Below, piece after piece: positions 35,520-48,985 of a stretch of DNA of 64,000 nucleotides; position 1 is the stretch's first letter; the number at the start of each line of letters is the position of its first letter. This DNA is from Enterobacter sp. RHBSTW-00175 (GTDB lineage Bacteria > Pseudomonadota > Gammaproteobacteria > Enterobacterales > Enterobacteriaceae), in NCBI RefSeq assembly GCF_013927005.1, contig NZ_CP055930.1:4030001-4094000 (forward strand). The letters run 5' to 3'. The notes below the pieces were generated by a model. The model ran no database searches. It was given only the letters and a program-made list of their open reading frames with translations, and was not told the DNA's origin. The position numbers and the translations under genes were made by a program.

Positions 35520-35969
35520 ATGAAATTTTTCAAAGTGGCAGCACTTGCAGCAATCGTAGTTTCTGGTAGTGCTATGGCGGGTCTTATTGATCAAGGTGGT
35601 TGGGGTCATGGTGGTCATGGTGGTTATGGTGGTCCAAATTCAACCATGAATATTTACCAGAGCGGTGGCGGTAACTCAGCTGTTGCCTTGCAGTCGGATG
35701 CAAGAAATTCAACTCTGTCTATTAGCCAGACCGGCGGCGGTAATGGCGCAGATGTTGGACAGGGCTCTGACGACAGTACTATTTCCCTGACTCAGAATGG
35801 TTTTGGCAACAGTGCAACACTTGATCAGTGGAACAGCAAAGACTCCACTATGACTGTTAGCCAGTACGGTGGTCTTAACGGTGCACTGGTTGACCAGACT
35901 GCCTCTAACTCTTCTGTAAGCGTTACTCAGGTTGGTATTGGTAACCACGTGTCAGCTCATCAGTACTAA
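35520..35969 (+). CDS. csgA: Major curlin CsgA (copy 1)
   Basis: 149-residue major subunit of curli amyloid fibres. Signal peptide MKFFKVAALAAIVVSGSAMA, then a Gly/His-rich N-terminal segment (GGWGHGGHGGYGG), then five curlin repeats of S-x5-Q-x-G-x-x-N-x-A/V-x3-Q type (STMNIYQSGGGNSAVALQ through SVSVTQVGIGNHVSAHQ). A GATGGGGG site precedes the ATG. A hairpin terminator follows. Confidence 0.97.
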   Translation: MKFFKVAALAAIVVSGSAMAGLIDQGGWGHGGHGGYGGPNSTMNIYQSGGGNSAVALQSDARNSTLSISQTGGGNGADVGQGSDDSTISLTQNGFGNSATLDQWNSKDSTMTVSQYGGLNGALVDQTASNSSVSVTQVGIGNHVSAHQY

Positions 35970-35990
35970 TACTGAAATCTGTGCTACAAA

Positions 35991-36018
35991 AAAACAGGGC
36001 ATATGCCCTGTTTTTTTT
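35991..36018 (+). terminator. csgA-csgC intergenic terminator (copy 1)
   Basis: AACAGGGCATATGCCCTGTT is a self-complementary stem followed by TTTTTT. It would reduce transcription into csgC. The same at 41651-41678. Confidence 0.8.
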
Positions 36019-36030
36019 CGGGAGTTCATC

Positions 36031-36363
36031 ATGCAAACCTTAATTCTCCTCGCGGCGCTCTCCAGTCAAATTACGTTTAAAACCTCCCAGCAAGGCAATA
36101 TGACGACCATTATCCCGCAGGTTATTCTGACAGAGCCGTGTGAATGCCAGGTCCAGGTGCTTTCTATGCGACAAGGGCAGGGCGGTCAAAGTACTTCACA
36201 ACAACAAAATACCGTCTCTATACCCGCTAATCAGACGATTGATTTAACGCGCCTGAGTTTAAATATTGATGCAGGGGACACAGTGAAGATCACTGTGACC
36301 GTTTCTGACGGGAAATCGCTCCATTTATCCCAGCAGTGGTCGCCGCCGGGCAGTGTGCTCTAA
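36031..36363 (+). CDS. csgC: Curli amyloid inhibitor CsgC (copy 1)
   Basis: 110-residue periplasmic protein that blocks early CsgA polymerisation. Start MQTLILLAALSSQITFKTSQ from homology and an ATTCGGGAG-type site after the terminator. The paired cysteines lie in EPCECQVQVLS (CxC). An immunoglobulin-like beta fold is expected. The long upstream frame from 35932 overlaps csgA and is not used. Confidence 0.93.
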   Translation: MQTLILLAALSSQITFKTSQQGNMTTIIPQVILTEPCECQVQVLSMRQGQGGQSTSQQQNTVSIPANQTIDLTRLSLNIDAGDTVKITVTVSDGKSLHLSQQWSPPGSVL

Positions 36364-36527
36364 TCATTCAATAAATCAATGAATTGAAATGGCTGGCGGC
36401 AACGGATTCTTGTCACTATGCTGTTATAAAATGTGAGTCAATGTTGCAAATATGTTTCATTGCGCATTGTTAGCCATCATGGAGTGCTTTTACCCCTCAA
36501 GGACGACTTTCATTGAGGAGTATTATC

Positions 36528-36848
36528 GTGACCAGATTTACATTTCAATTCATCACAGGGCTTGGCCTGGCGATGTCTGCCACGCTGAACCCTGCATTTT
36601 CAGAAACTCTCGTTAACGGTGGAGTCATCCATTTTCACGGCGCAATTGTTTCCAACCCCTGCGAAATCACTGCCAGACCTCAACAACTTTCCATGTCATG
36701 CCCGGAGAATAACCGGATGCAGACGCGTGCGCTGAGCTATGCTGATGCCCTGAATGGCCAGAGTGCTTACCCTGATCTGGCTTCTGTCAGCATGAAGTAC
36801 ATTAATCCTGAAAAATCGCTGGCAATTGTGGAGGTTGATTACCGCTGA
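36528..36848 (+). CDS. ymdA: YmdA-like secreted protein (copy 1)
   Basis: 106-residue predicted secreted protein. GTG 36528 is chosen because GAGGAG lies 7-8 bases upstream; it gives a signal peptide (TRFTFQFITGLGLAMSATLN... ending AFS). The mature part has two Cys (SNPCEIT, MSCPENN) in a pattern like fimbrial-subunit-type proteins. By position between csgC and ymdB it corresponds to E. coli ymdA, whose role is unknown. Confidence 0.75.
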   Translation: MTRFTFQFITGLGLAMSATLNPAFSETLVNGGVIHFHGAIVSNPCEITARPQQLSMSCPENNRMQTRALSYADALNGQSAYPDLASVSMKYINPEKSLAIVEVDYR

Positions 36849-36955
36849 TTTCTCGCTCTCCTGCCATCTGGCGGGAGAGGTTTTCCCGCAATAGTTTTTT
36901 CTCCCCAACCTCTGTGCGGTACACTTAATAAAAAGGCGGGTCGCAGAGGGTGTTT

Positions 36956-37498
36956 ATGAAACCGCAAATAGAGGTTATCCACGGTGATATCACGACATTG
37001 CATGTTGACGTGATAGTCAATGCTGCTAATCCATCACTCATGGGCGGGGGCGGTGTGGACGGTGCTATCCACCGTGCTGCGGGCCCACAATTACTTGAGG
37101 CGTGCAAAGTAGTGCGCCAGCAGCAAGGAGAGTGCCCTCCTGGCCACGCCGTCATCACGCTGGCGGGGAATCTGCCTGCCAAAGCGGTGATTCATACCGT
37201 AGGGCCGGTATGGCATGGGGGGGAACATCATGAGGCGCGGATCCTGGAAGATGCGTATCGCAACTGCCTGCGCCTGGCGGCCGATAATGGCTATAAGACC
37301 ATAGCTTTCCCGGCAATCAGTACAGGGGTGTATGGCTATCCCAAAGCCGCGGCGGCGGCGATTGCGGTGGATACGGTCTATCGCTACCTTTCCCTGAAAC
37401 CGATGCCCGAACAGGTGTTCTTTGTCTGTTTTGATGAAGACACGGCCCACCTGTACCAGCGGCTTCTGACCCAGCGCGGGCAGGAGTTTGATGTCTGA
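36956..37498 (+). CDS. ymdB: Macrodomain protein YmdB (copy 1)
   Basis: 180-residue macrodomain protein; in E. coli it deacetylates O-acetyl-ADP-ribose and inhibits RNase III. Macrodomain motifs: [21 protein letters not shown] (about 21-41, ADP-ribose-binding loop), [22 protein letters not shown], and [12 protein letters not shown] near 124-135. ATG 36956 follows AGAGGG. It ends 36 bp from convergent opgC; E. coli has clsC at this place, absent here. Confidence 0.94.
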   Translation: MKPQIEVIHGDITTLHVDVIVNAANPSLMGGGGVDGAIHRAAGPQLLEACKVVRQQQGECPPGHAVITLAGNLPAKAVIHTVGPVWHGGEHHEARILEDAYRNCLRLAADNGYKTIAFPAISTGVYGYPKAAAAAIAVDTVYRYLSLKPMPEQVFFVCFDEDTAHLYQRLLTQRGQEFDV

Positions 37499-37504
37499 AT
37501 ACAG

Positions 37505-37527
37505 CAGCGGCGCCCTGAAGGCGCCGC
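37505..37527. terminator. Two-way terminator ymdB/opgC (copy 1)
   Basis: AGCGGCGCC CTGAA GGCGCCGCT perfect 9-bp stem followed by AATTATTT, between convergent ymdB and opgC. Repeated at 43165-43187. Confidence 0.75.
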
Positions 37528-37534
37528 TAATTAT

Positions 37535-38674
37535 TTATGCTTTAGTTTGCGGTTTACCCGAGAACAGGAAGCGCAGCAGTGGGATCCGCAGATGAATTTC
37601 GTACATCACCAGTGCCAGCCCAATCACAAACACCAGCCCGGTGAAGAAGCCCAGGGTATTTGAGGCAATGTGCGGGGTGATGTATGCCCCGAAGAACAGC
37701 GTCAACGGATGATGCACCAGGTAAATGAATAATGAGGCGTTGACGAAATAGGTCACCCGGGTGGATTTGAAATTCAGCAGACGGTGGCCTAAGGCAAACA
37801 CCACATTGACCATCCACAGGCCCAGCAGCATGGTGATCACGCTTTCCGTTTCATACATCCACGCATCACCACTGCCGTAACGCTGGTTCAGCAGATAGGC
37901 GATAAAAGCCACTGCCGCGCCAATAGCGCACCACGGGGAAGGGGTGGTAAAGAGGGCTTTCAGCTTTGGGTAAACAAACGCCAGCGCCCCAATCATAAAG
38001 AAGGGAATATAGAACAGGCTTTGCATGACCACAAAGTTGAACAGGCCGTCGCTGAGAATAGGCGGATAGACAATAAAGAGGGTACGCCTTACCGCGGCAT
38101 ACGCGATGCCCAGAAATAAAAAGAGCAGCGACAGTTTGCCGAGCGTAATGCTGGCGAAGAACGTGCCGGCTTTATTGCTCAGGCGGTGACGCAAACGGCT
38201 AAAAATCAGCACGCTGATTGTCGTCAGCACGACCAGAACCAGCAGGAACCAGAGATGGGATACCAGTTCCCACACCAGGGTGTTGTACTTTTCATACAGC
38301 GACAGATTTTGCCAGCCATCTGCCTTACCTTTGACATACTGCAACATGATGAACTGCGGTAGCGTCAGCAGTGGAATTGCCGTGAGCATTGGAATACCCA
38401 CGCGCTCGACACGCACCTTCCACCAGCGTTTAATCGGATAACGCAAAAACAGCATGTAGGAAAAATAACCGGAAATGACAAAAAACACCTGCATCCGAAA
38501 GGCGTGGATAAAGTCATTAAACAGGGTGAGCCACCAGGAGGGCTCCAGACTGTTAACGTGCCAGGTGTGGCTTGAGTAAATCAATGAAATGTGAAAGGGG
38601 ATCCCCAATAGCATCAGCCATGCCCGGATCGAGTCGAGGAAATATTCACGTTGTACAGGTATAGTAGTGCTCAT
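37535..38674 (-). CDS. opgC: Glucan succinyltransferase OpgC (copy 1)
   Basis: 379-residue inner-membrane acyltransferase-3-family protein that adds succinyl groups to osmoregulated periplasmic glucans. The N-terminal [20 protein letters not shown] includes the Arg and catalytic His typical of the family. About ten transmembrane helices; conserved [13 protein letters not shown] and [14 protein letters not shown]. Same as 43195-44334. In this copy the divergent promoter region faces IS1 instead of opgG. Confidence 0.95.
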   Translation of the reverse strand: MSTTIPVQREYFLDSIRAWLMLLGIPFHISLIYSSHTWHVNSLEPSWWLTLFNDFIHAFRMQVFFVISGYFSYMLFLRYPIKRWWKVRVERVGIPMLTAIPLLTLPQFIMLQYVKGKADGWQNLSLYEKYNTLVWELVSHLWFLLVLVVLTTISVLIFSRLRHRLSNKAGTFFASITLGKLSLLFLFLGIAYAAVRRTLFIVYPPILSDGLFNFVVMQSLFYIPFFMIGALAFVYPKLKALFTTPSPWCAIGAAVAFIAYLLNQRYGSGDAWMYETESVITMLLGLWMVNVVFALGHRLLNFKSTRVTYFVNASLFIYLVHHPLTLFFGAYITPHIASNTLGFFTGLVFVIGLALVMYEIHLRIPLLRFLFSGKPQTKA

Positions 38675-38928
38675 ATAACTTTGTGCATTCTCAGACTTTT
38701 CGCCTTATCCCTAAGACTCATAATGGTAACATTCGAGGCCAACCCTACACCAAGACCGACACCCTGTCTCCAGGATAAGCACGCAAAGTGAAATGTAGGT
38801 TCTTCCACTTGCTTAATCCCTGAGCCAGCGAGCTGAACAAAGCGGTGATTATGTTGTCGGATTGCCTAAGTTTCCATTAAAATGGATCGGATCGATATAA
38901 GCACACAAAGGGGGGTAATGACTCCAAC

Positions 38929-39432
38929 TTATTGATAGTGTTTTATGTTCAGATAATGCCCGATGACTTTGTCATGCAGCTCCACCGATTTTGAGAACGA
39001 CAGCGACTTCCGTCCCAGCCGTGCCAGGTGCTGCCTCAGATTCAGGTTATGCCGCTCAATTCGCTGCGTATATCGCTTGCTGATTACGTGCAGCTTTCCC
39101 TTCAGGCGGGATTCATACAGCGGCCAGCCATCCGTCATCCATATCACCACGTCAAAGGGTGACAGCAGGCTCATAAGACGCCCCAGCGTCGCCATAGTGC
39201 GTTCACCGAATACGTGCGCAACAACCGTCTTCCGGAGCCTGTCATACGCGTAAAACAGCCAGCGCTGGCGCGATTTAGCCCCGACGTATCCCCACTGTTC
39301 GTCCATTTCCGCGCAGACGATGACGTCACTGCCCGGCTGTATGCGCGAGGTTACCGACTGCGGCCTGAGTTTTTTAAATGGCGGAAAATCGTGTTGAGGC
39401 CAACGCCCATAATGCGGGCGGTTGCCCGGCAT
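38929..39432 (-). CDS. insB: IS1 transposase part InsB
   Basis: 167-residue C-terminal transposase part of IS1 with the DDE-type catalytic region ([44 protein letters not shown]). In IS1 active transposase InsAB' is made by a -1 frameshift at an A6C run, visible on the minus strand at 39369-39375. Frame intact, so the element could be active. Confidence 0.95.
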   Translation of the reverse strand: MPGNRPHYGRWPQHDFPPFKKLRPQSVTSRIQPGSDVIVCAEMDEQWGYVGAKSRQRWLFYAYDRLRKTVVAHVFGERTMATLGRLMSLLSPFDVVIWMTDGWPLYESRLKGKLHVISKRYTQRIERHNLNLRQHLARLGRKSLSFSKSVELHDKVIGHYLNIKHYQ

Positions 39433-39626
39433 CCAACGCCATTCATGGCCATATCAATGATTTTCTGGTGCGTACCGGGTTGAGAAGCGGTGTAAGTGAA
39501 CTGCAGTTGCCATGTTTTACGGCAGTGAGAGCAGAGATAGCGCTGATGTCCGGCGGTGCTTTTGCCGTTACGCACCACCCCGTCAGTAGCTGAACAGGAG
39601 GGACAGCTGATAGAAACAGAAGCCAC
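39351..39626 (-). CDS. insA: IS1 regulator InsA
   Basis: 91-residue N-terminal IS1 protein with a zinc-finger ([11 protein letters not shown] and CSHCRKTW) and a helix-turn-helix ([21 protein letters not shown]). It binds IS1 ends and represses transcription. Overlaps insB in a different frame. Confidence 0.95.
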   Translation of the reverse strand: MASVSISCPSCSATDGVVRNGKSTAGHQRYLCSHCRKTWQLQFTYTASQPGTHQKIIDMAMNGVGCRATARIMGVGLNTIFRHLKNSGRSR

Positions 39627-39654
39627 TGGAGCACCTCAAAAACACCATCATACA

Positions 39655-39918
39655 CTAAATCAGTAAGTTGGCAGCATCACCGTTTTTCCTGCTTAAATTA
39701 TCTTGCCAGTAATGAATAAGCTTTTTATCAGCTTCCATCATATCGAGAAGAATGATGCTGCCAGGTGCAATATCATCAAAAGAACGTTGAATATTATGCA
39801 ATTTCCCGTTCAGTGATAAAGATTGCTTTAAATGTTGTAATAAAGCTGTCGCTTGCAAAGAAGGTTTTGTGATCAACAGTAATGTATGACCATGTAAACT
39901 ATGGACTTCATTATACAT
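39655..39918 (-). pseudogene. csgD: Truncated csgD fused to IS1 end
   Basis: First 79 codons of csgD (39682-39918), identical to the intact copy, then eight codons read from the IS1 end (GDAANLLI) and a stop. The 87-residue product would keep only half of the receiver-like domain and none of the LuxR helix-turn-helix. All upstream csgD control DNA is present, so the fragment may be transcribed. Confidence 0.92.
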
Positions 39919-40681
39919 GATGAAACCCCACTTTTTTATGACACCTGGCAGCTGTCCCTTAATTGGATTAACGGACACCAGAAGTACTGACAGATGCTGC
40001 ACTGCTGTGTGTAGAATCAGACCATAACCTCCAGCGGGAGAGCGGGAGGTAAATATAAAACAAATTTCGTACATCTGATTTCAATCTAGCTTTTACAAAC
40101 TTTAAAGCAAGTGTTAAATGTGTAACAAGATGTAAAAATCAATATTAATTTGTGAAAAACACACATTTCAATTGTTCAGTTTTGATAGGAAAGTTGTACA
40201 TAGTAATAACCCTGCACACATTTTAAAAATCATACAAATATTTATATCGATATGATTTTAAATAATATTATTTATTAAATAAACGCAGCGGTAAGGTATG
40301 AGCTCTGGAAAAATCCTAAGCCTTCGAATGAGAGAGTTGTGTCCTTAAGAAAACATGCCTCGTGTCACGCACTGTGTAAATTATGATCCCGCCAGCGGGT
40401 GAGACGTGCGGGCTGGAGAGGGTGGACAGGCCGTTGCCGCTTTGTACAACCTCTACCCTGGAAATATTTTTACAAAAACTAAGCTGCACTGATTACAGCG
40501 TTTTTTTGCATTAATTAATACTTTGAGGTGAAACGAAGAATAAAAATAAGACTCGCGGGTGAGATATTTAAAATGTTTCGGCAGACATACTCTTCACCGT
40601 AACGACGCGTTAACAAAATACAAGTCAGGTTAACACGAAGTCACATTACGATTTGTGTATAGCCAGGTCCAGGGTGACAAC
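39919..40681. promoter_or_regulatory. csgD-csgB divergent control region (unit 2)
   Basis: Full second copy of the 763-bp control region, including the CsgD site CGGGTGAGATA at 40556-40566. It should therefore still drive csgBAC copy 2, using CsgD made from the intact csgD gene. Confidence 0.8.
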
Positions 40682-41137
40682 ATGAAAAACATATCGTTAT
40701 TTGTGATGTTTACATTTCTGGGTGTGCCTGGATTTGTAGCTGCGGCAGGTTCAGATTTAGCAAATACTGAATATAACTTCGCAGTTAATGAATTAAGTCG
40801 TTCCTCATTAAATCAGGCAGCCATTATTGGTCAGCAGGGTGCATATAATGATGCACAGGTTCGCCAGGGCGGTTCTAAATTACTGTCCGTTGTTTCTCAG
40901 GATGGAGTCGGCAACAGAGCGAGAGTTGATCAATCAGGGACTTATAATTATGCATATATCGCTCAGAGCGGCTACGCGAATGATGCTGATATTTCGCAGG
41001 GCGGATACGGTAATACGGCAAAGATTATCCAGCAAGGGTCGGGTAACAGGGCGAGTATTACGCAGTACGGTACGCAGAAAACCGCAGTTGTAGTGCAGAA
41101 ACAGTCGCAAATGGCCATTCGCGTTATTCAACGCTAG
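40682..41137 (+). CDS. csgB: Curli nucleator CsgB (copy 2)
   Basis: Protein identical to copy 1 (35022-35477): signal peptide plus five curlin-type repeats, with its own complete promoter region. Both copies should be expressed together under CsgD. Confidence 0.95.
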   Translation: MKNISLFVMFTFLGVPGFVAAAGSDLANTEYNFAVNELSRSSLNQAAIIGQQGAYNDAQVRQGGSKLLSVVSQDGVGNRARVDQSGTYNYAYIAQSGYANDADISQGGYGNTAKIIQQGSGNRASITQYGTQKTAVVVQKQSQMAIRVIQR

Positions 41138-41179
41138 TTATTTAGCGGCGACTTTAATCAATCCGATGGGGGTTTTACC

Positions 41180-41629
41180 ATGAAATTTTTCAAAGTGGCA
41201 GCACTTGCAGCAATCGTAGTTTCTGGTAGTGCTATGGCGGGTCTTATTGATCAAGGTGGTTGGGGTCATGGTGGTCATGGTGGTTATGGTGGTCCAAATT
41301 CAACCATGAATATTTACCAGAGCGGTGGCGGTAACTCAGCTGTTGCCTTGCAGTCGGATGCAAGAAATTCAACTCTGTCTATTAGCCAGACCGGCGGCGG
41401 TAATGGCGCAGATGTTGGACAGGGCTCTGACGACAGTACTATTTCCCTGACTCAGAATGGTTTTGGCAACAGTGCAACACTTGATCAGTGGAACAGCAAA
41501 GACTCCACTATGACTGTTAGCCAGTACGGTGGTCTTAACGGTGCACTGGTTGACCAGACTGCCTCTAACTCTTCTGTAAGCGTTACTCAGGTTGGTATTG
41601 GTAACCACGTGTCAGCTCATCAGTACTAA
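41180..41629 (+). CDS. csgA: Major curlin CsgA (copy 2)
   Basis: Identical 149-residue protein to 35520-35969. Two intact csgA genes in one chromosome would raise curlin supply relative to the single CsgEFG export set. Confidence 0.95.
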   Translation: MKFFKVAALAAIVVSGSAMAGLIDQGGWGHGGHGGYGGPNSTMNIYQSGGGNSAVALQSDARNSTLSISQTGGGNGADVGQGSDDSTISLTQNGFGNSATLDQWNSKDSTMTVSQYGGLNGALVDQTASNSSVSVTQVGIGNHVSAHQY

Positions 41630-41650
41630 TACTGAAATCTGTGCTACAAA

Positions 41651-41678
41651 AAAACAGGGCATATGCCCTGTTTTTTTT
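41651..41678 (+). terminator. csgA-csgC intergenic terminator (copy 2)
   Basis: Second copy of the AACAGGGCATATGCCCTGTT hairpin with T-run. Confidence 0.8.
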
Positions 41679-41690
41679 CGGGAGTTCATC

Positions 41691-42023
41691 ATGCAAACCT
41701 TAATTCTCCTCGCGGCGCTCTCCAGTCAAATTACGTTTAAAACCTCCCAGCAAGGCAATATGACGACCATTATCCCGCAGGTTATTCTGACAGAGCCGTG
41801 TGAATGCCAGGTCCAGGTGCTTTCTATGCGACAAGGGCAGGGCGGTCAAAGTACTTCACAACAACAAAATACCGTCTCTATACCCGCTAATCAGACGATT
41901 GATTTAACGCGCCTGAGTTTAAATATTGATGCAGGGGACACAGTGAAGATCACTGTGACCGTTTCTGACGGGAAATCGCTCCATTTATCCCAGCAGTGGT
42001 CGCCGCCGGGCAGTGTGCTCTAA
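41691..42023 (+). CDS. csgC: Curli amyloid inhibitor CsgC (copy 2)
   Basis: Identical to 36031-36363. Because the amyloid inhibitor is duplicated with its client csgA, their ratio is preserved. Confidence 0.93.
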   Translation: MQTLILLAALSSQITFKTSQQGNMTTIIPQVILTEPCECQVQVLSMRQGQGGQSTSQQQNTVSIPANQTIDLTRLSLNIDAGDTVKITVTVSDGKSLHLSQQWSPPGSVL

Positions 42024-42187
42024 TCATTCAATAAATCAATGAATTGAAATGGCTGGCGGCAACGGATTCTTGTCACTATGCTGTTATAAAATGTGAGTCA
42101 ATGTTGCAAATATGTTTCATTGCGCATTGTTAGCCATCATGGAGTGCTTTTACCCCTCAAGGACGACTTTCATTGAGGAGTATTATC

Positions 42188-42508
42188 GTGACCAGATTTA
42201 CATTTCAATTCATCACAGGGCTTGGCCTGGCGATGTCTGCCACGCTGAACCCTGCATTTTCAGAAACTCTCGTTAACGGTGGAGTCATCCATTTTCACGG
42301 CGCAATTGTTTCCAACCCCTGCGAAATCACTGCCAGACCTCAACAACTTTCCATGTCATGCCCGGAGAATAACCGGATGCAGACGCGTGCGCTGAGCTAT
42401 GCTGATGCCCTGAATGGCCAGAGTGCTTACCCTGATCTGGCTTCTGTCAGCATGAAGTACATTAATCCTGAAAAATCGCTGGCAATTGTGGAGGTTGATT
42501 ACCGCTGA
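42188..42508 (+). CDS. ymdA: YmdA-like secreted protein (copy 2)
   Basis: Identical to 36528-36848, with the same GTG start and GAGGAG ribosome site. Confidence 0.75.
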   Translation: MTRFTFQFITGLGLAMSATLNPAFSETLVNGGVIHFHGAIVSNPCEITARPQQLSMSCPENNRMQTRALSYADALNGQSAYPDLASVSMKYINPEKSLAIVEVDYR

Positions 42509-42615
42509 TTTCTCGCTCTCCTGCCATCTGGCGGGAGAGGTTTTCCCGCAATAGTTTTTTCTCCCCAACCTCTGTGCGGTACACTTAATAAAAAGGCGGG
42601 TCGCAGAGGGTGTTT

Positions 42616-43158
42616 ATGAAACCGCAAATAGAGGTTATCCACGGTGATATCACGACATTGCATGTTGACGTGATAGTCAATGCTGCTAATCCATCACTCA
42701 TGGGCGGGGGCGGTGTGGACGGTGCTATCCACCGTGCTGCGGGCCCACAATTACTTGAGGCGTGCAAAGTAGTGCGCCAGCAGCAAGGAGAGTGCCCTCC
42801 TGGCCACGCCGTCATCACGCTGGCGGGGAATCTGCCTGCCAAAGCGGTGATTCATACCGTAGGGCCGGTATGGCATGGGGGGGAACATCATGAGGCGCGG
42901 ATCCTGGAAGATGCGTATCGCAACTGCCTGCGCCTGGCGGCCGATAATGGCTATAAGACCATAGCTTTCCCGGCAATCAGTACAGGGGTGTATGGCTATC
43001 CCAAAGCCGCGGCGGCGGCGATTGCGGTGGATACGGTCTATCGCTACCTTTCCCTGAAACCGATGCCCGAACAGGTGTTCTTTGTCTGTTTTGATGAAGA
43101 CACGGCCCACCTGTACCAGCGGCTTCTGACCCAGCGCGGGCAGGAGTTTGATGTCTGA
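42616..43158 (+). CDS. ymdB: Macrodomain protein YmdB (copy 2)
   Basis: Identical to 36956-37498; macrodomain loop [15 protein letters not shown] present. Extra dosage might affect RNase III inhibition, an inference from E. coli work. Confidence 0.94.
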   Translation: MKPQIEVIHGDITTLHVDVIVNAANPSLMGGGGVDGAIHRAAGPQLLEACKVVRQQQGECPPGHAVITLAGNLPAKAVIHTVGPVWHGGEHHEARILEDAYRNCLRLAADNGYKTIAFPAISTGVYGYPKAAAAAIAVDTVYRYLSLKPMPEQVFFVCFDEDTAHLYQRLLTQRGQEFDV

Positions 43159-43164
43159 ATACAG

Positions 43165-43187
43165 CAGCGGCGCCCTGAAGGCGCCGC
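43165..43187. terminator. Two-way terminator ymdB/opgC (copy 2)
   Basis: Second copy of the AGCGGCGCC / GGCGCCGCT stem. Confidence 0.75.
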
Positions 43188-43194
43188 TAATTAT

Positions 43195-44334
43195 TTATGC
43201 TTTAGTTTGCGGTTTACCCGAGAACAGGAAGCGCAGCAGTGGGATCCGCAGATGAATTTCGTACATCACCAGTGCCAGCCCAATCACAAACACCAGCCCG
43301 GTGAAGAAGCCCAGGGTATTTGAGGCAATGTGCGGGGTGATGTATGCCCCGAAGAACAGCGTCAACGGATGATGCACCAGGTAAATGAATAATGAGGCGT
43401 TGACGAAATAGGTCACCCGGGTGGATTTGAAATTCAGCAGACGGTGGCCTAAGGCAAACACCACATTGACCATCCACAGGCCCAGCAGCATGGTGATCAC
43501 GCTTTCCGTTTCATACATCCACGCATCACCACTGCCGTAACGCTGGTTCAGCAGATAGGCGATAAAAGCCACTGCCGCGCCAATAGCGCACCACGGGGAA
43601 GGGGTGGTAAAGAGGGCTTTCAGCTTTGGGTAAACAAACGCCAGCGCCCCAATCATAAAGAAGGGAATATAGAACAGGCTTTGCATGACCACAAAGTTGA
43701 ACAGGCCGTCGCTGAGAATAGGCGGATAGACAATAAAGAGGGTACGCCTTACCGCGGCATACGCGATGCCCAGAAATAAAAAGAGCAGCGACAGTTTGCC
43801 GAGCGTAATGCTGGCGAAGAACGTGCCGGCTTTATTGCTCAGGCGGTGACGCAAACGGCTAAAAATCAGCACGCTGATTGTCGTCAGCACGACCAGAACC
43901 AGCAGGAACCAGAGATGGGATACCAGTTCCCACACCAGGGTGTTGTACTTTTCATACAGCGACAGATTTTGCCAGCCATCTGCCTTACCTTTGACATACT
44001 GCAACATGATGAACTGCGGTAGCGTCAGCAGTGGAATTGCCGTGAGCATTGGAATACCCACGCGCTCGACACGCACCTTCCACCAGCGTTTAATCGGATA
44101 ACGCAAAAACAGCATGTAGGAAAAATAACCGGAAATGACAAAAAACACCTGCATCCGAAAGGCGTGGATAAAGTCATTAAACAGGGTGAGCCACCAGGAG
44201 GGCTCCAGACTGTTAACGTGCCAGGTGTGGCTTGAGTAAATCAATGAAATGTGAAAGGGGATCCCCAATAGCATCAGCCATGCCCGGATCGAGTCGAGGA
44301 AATATTCACGTTGTACAGGTATAGTAGTGCTCAT
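43195..44334 (-). CDS. opgC: Glucan succinyltransferase OpgC (copy 2)
   Basis: Identical to 37535-38674. This copy keeps the ancestral divergent arrangement with opgGH 255 bp away, whereas copy 1 faces IS1. Confidence 0.95.
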   Translation of the reverse strand: MSTTIPVQREYFLDSIRAWLMLLGIPFHISLIYSSHTWHVNSLEPSWWLTLFNDFIHAFRMQVFFVISGYFSYMLFLRYPIKRWWKVRVERVGIPMLTAIPLLTLPQFIMLQYVKGKADGWQNLSLYEKYNTLVWELVSHLWFLLVLVVLTTISVLIFSRLRHRLSNKAGTFFASITLGKLSLLFLFLGIAYAAVRRTLFIVYPPILSDGLFNFVVMQSLFYIPFFMIGALAFVYPKLKALFTTPSPWCAIGAAVAFIAYLLNQRYGSGDAWMYETESVITMLLGLWMVNVVFALGHRLLNFKSTRVTYFVNASLFIYLVHHPLTLFFGAYITPHIASNTLGFFTGLVFVIGLALVMYEIHLRIPLLRFLFSGKPQTKA

Positions 44335-44529
44335 ATAACTTTGTGCATTCTCAGACTTTTCGCCTTATCCCTAAGACTCATAATGGTAACATTCGAGGCC
44401 AACCCTACACCAAGACCGACACCCTGTCTCCAGGATAAGCACGCAAAGTGAAATGTAGGTTCTTCCACTTGCTTAATCCCTGAGCCAGCGAGCTGAACAA
44501 AGCGGTGATTATGTTGTCGGATTGCCTAA

Positions 44530-48664
<4,135 letters not shown>

Positions 48665-48710
48665 GTTTTAAACCAGACCGGGATCGCTGTGCGCTACCCG
48701 GCAAATAAAA

Positions 48711-48737
48711 TACCGGCTGAGAGGCCGGTATTTTTTT
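48711..48737 (+). terminator. opgGH terminator
   Basis: TACCGGC TGAGAG GCCGGTA stem followed by TTTTTTT, about 45 bp after opgH. Confidence 0.88.
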
Positions 48738-48749
48738 ATGAGGTAATGA

Positions 48750-48977
48750 ATGAAAATAGTCATTGTGGCCATGATGGCGATGCTGCTTAGCGGCTGCGGC
48801 AGTATTATCAGCCGCACCATTCCAGGGCAAGGCCACGGGAATCAGTATTACCCGGGAGTGAAATGGGATGTTCGCGATTCAGCCTGGCGCTATCTGACCG
48901 TGCTCGATTTACCGTTCTCTCTGGTGTTTGATACGTTGCTGTTACCGATTGACGCGCACCACGGCCCTTACGAATAA
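48750..48977 (+). CDS. yceK: DUF1375 lipoprotein YceK
   Basis: 75-residue predicted lipoprotein, the E. coli length. Lipobox LLSGC with Cys at 16. The mature segment SIISRTIPGQGHGNQYYPGV and the FSLVFDTLLLPIDAHHGP tail are strongly conserved. Function unknown. Convergent with msyB, with only 8 bp between the stops. Confidence 0.9.
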   Translation: MKIVIVAMMAMLLSGCGSIISRTIPGQGHGNQYYPGVKWDVRDSAWRYLTVLDLPFSLVFDTLLLPIDAHHGPYE

Positions 48978-48985
48978 AACGACGC

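Larger units (their letters stand above)
34022..38913. repeat. 4,892-bp tandem duplication, unit 1
   Basis: Base-for-base counterpart of 39682-44573 (constant offset 5,660) wherever I compared the lines. It spans the first 79 codons of csgD, the csgD-csgB control region, csgB, csgA, csgC, ymdA, ymdB, opgC and the opgC-opgG intergenic region. The left outer edge runs smoothly into the rest of csgD; the right edge ends at IS1. Confidence 0.95.
38914..39681 (-). mobile_element. IS1 element at the duplication junction
   Basis: Exactly 768 bp with IS1 termini: GGTAATGACTCCAACTTATT at 38914 and, reading inward from the other end, GGTGATGCTGCCAACTTACT at 39681. insA and insB are intact on the minus strand. 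The flanks are CACAAAGGG on the left and GTTTTTCCT on the right, so no 8-9 bp target duplication is present. The element separates the end of duplication unit 1 from the start of unit 2. Confidence 0.97.

Noticed and set aside
38914..39681. Interpretation as a composite transposon carrying curli genes
   Set aside because: Only one IS1 is present and neither outer edge has an IS; the structure is a tandem duplication rather than an IS-flanked transposon.
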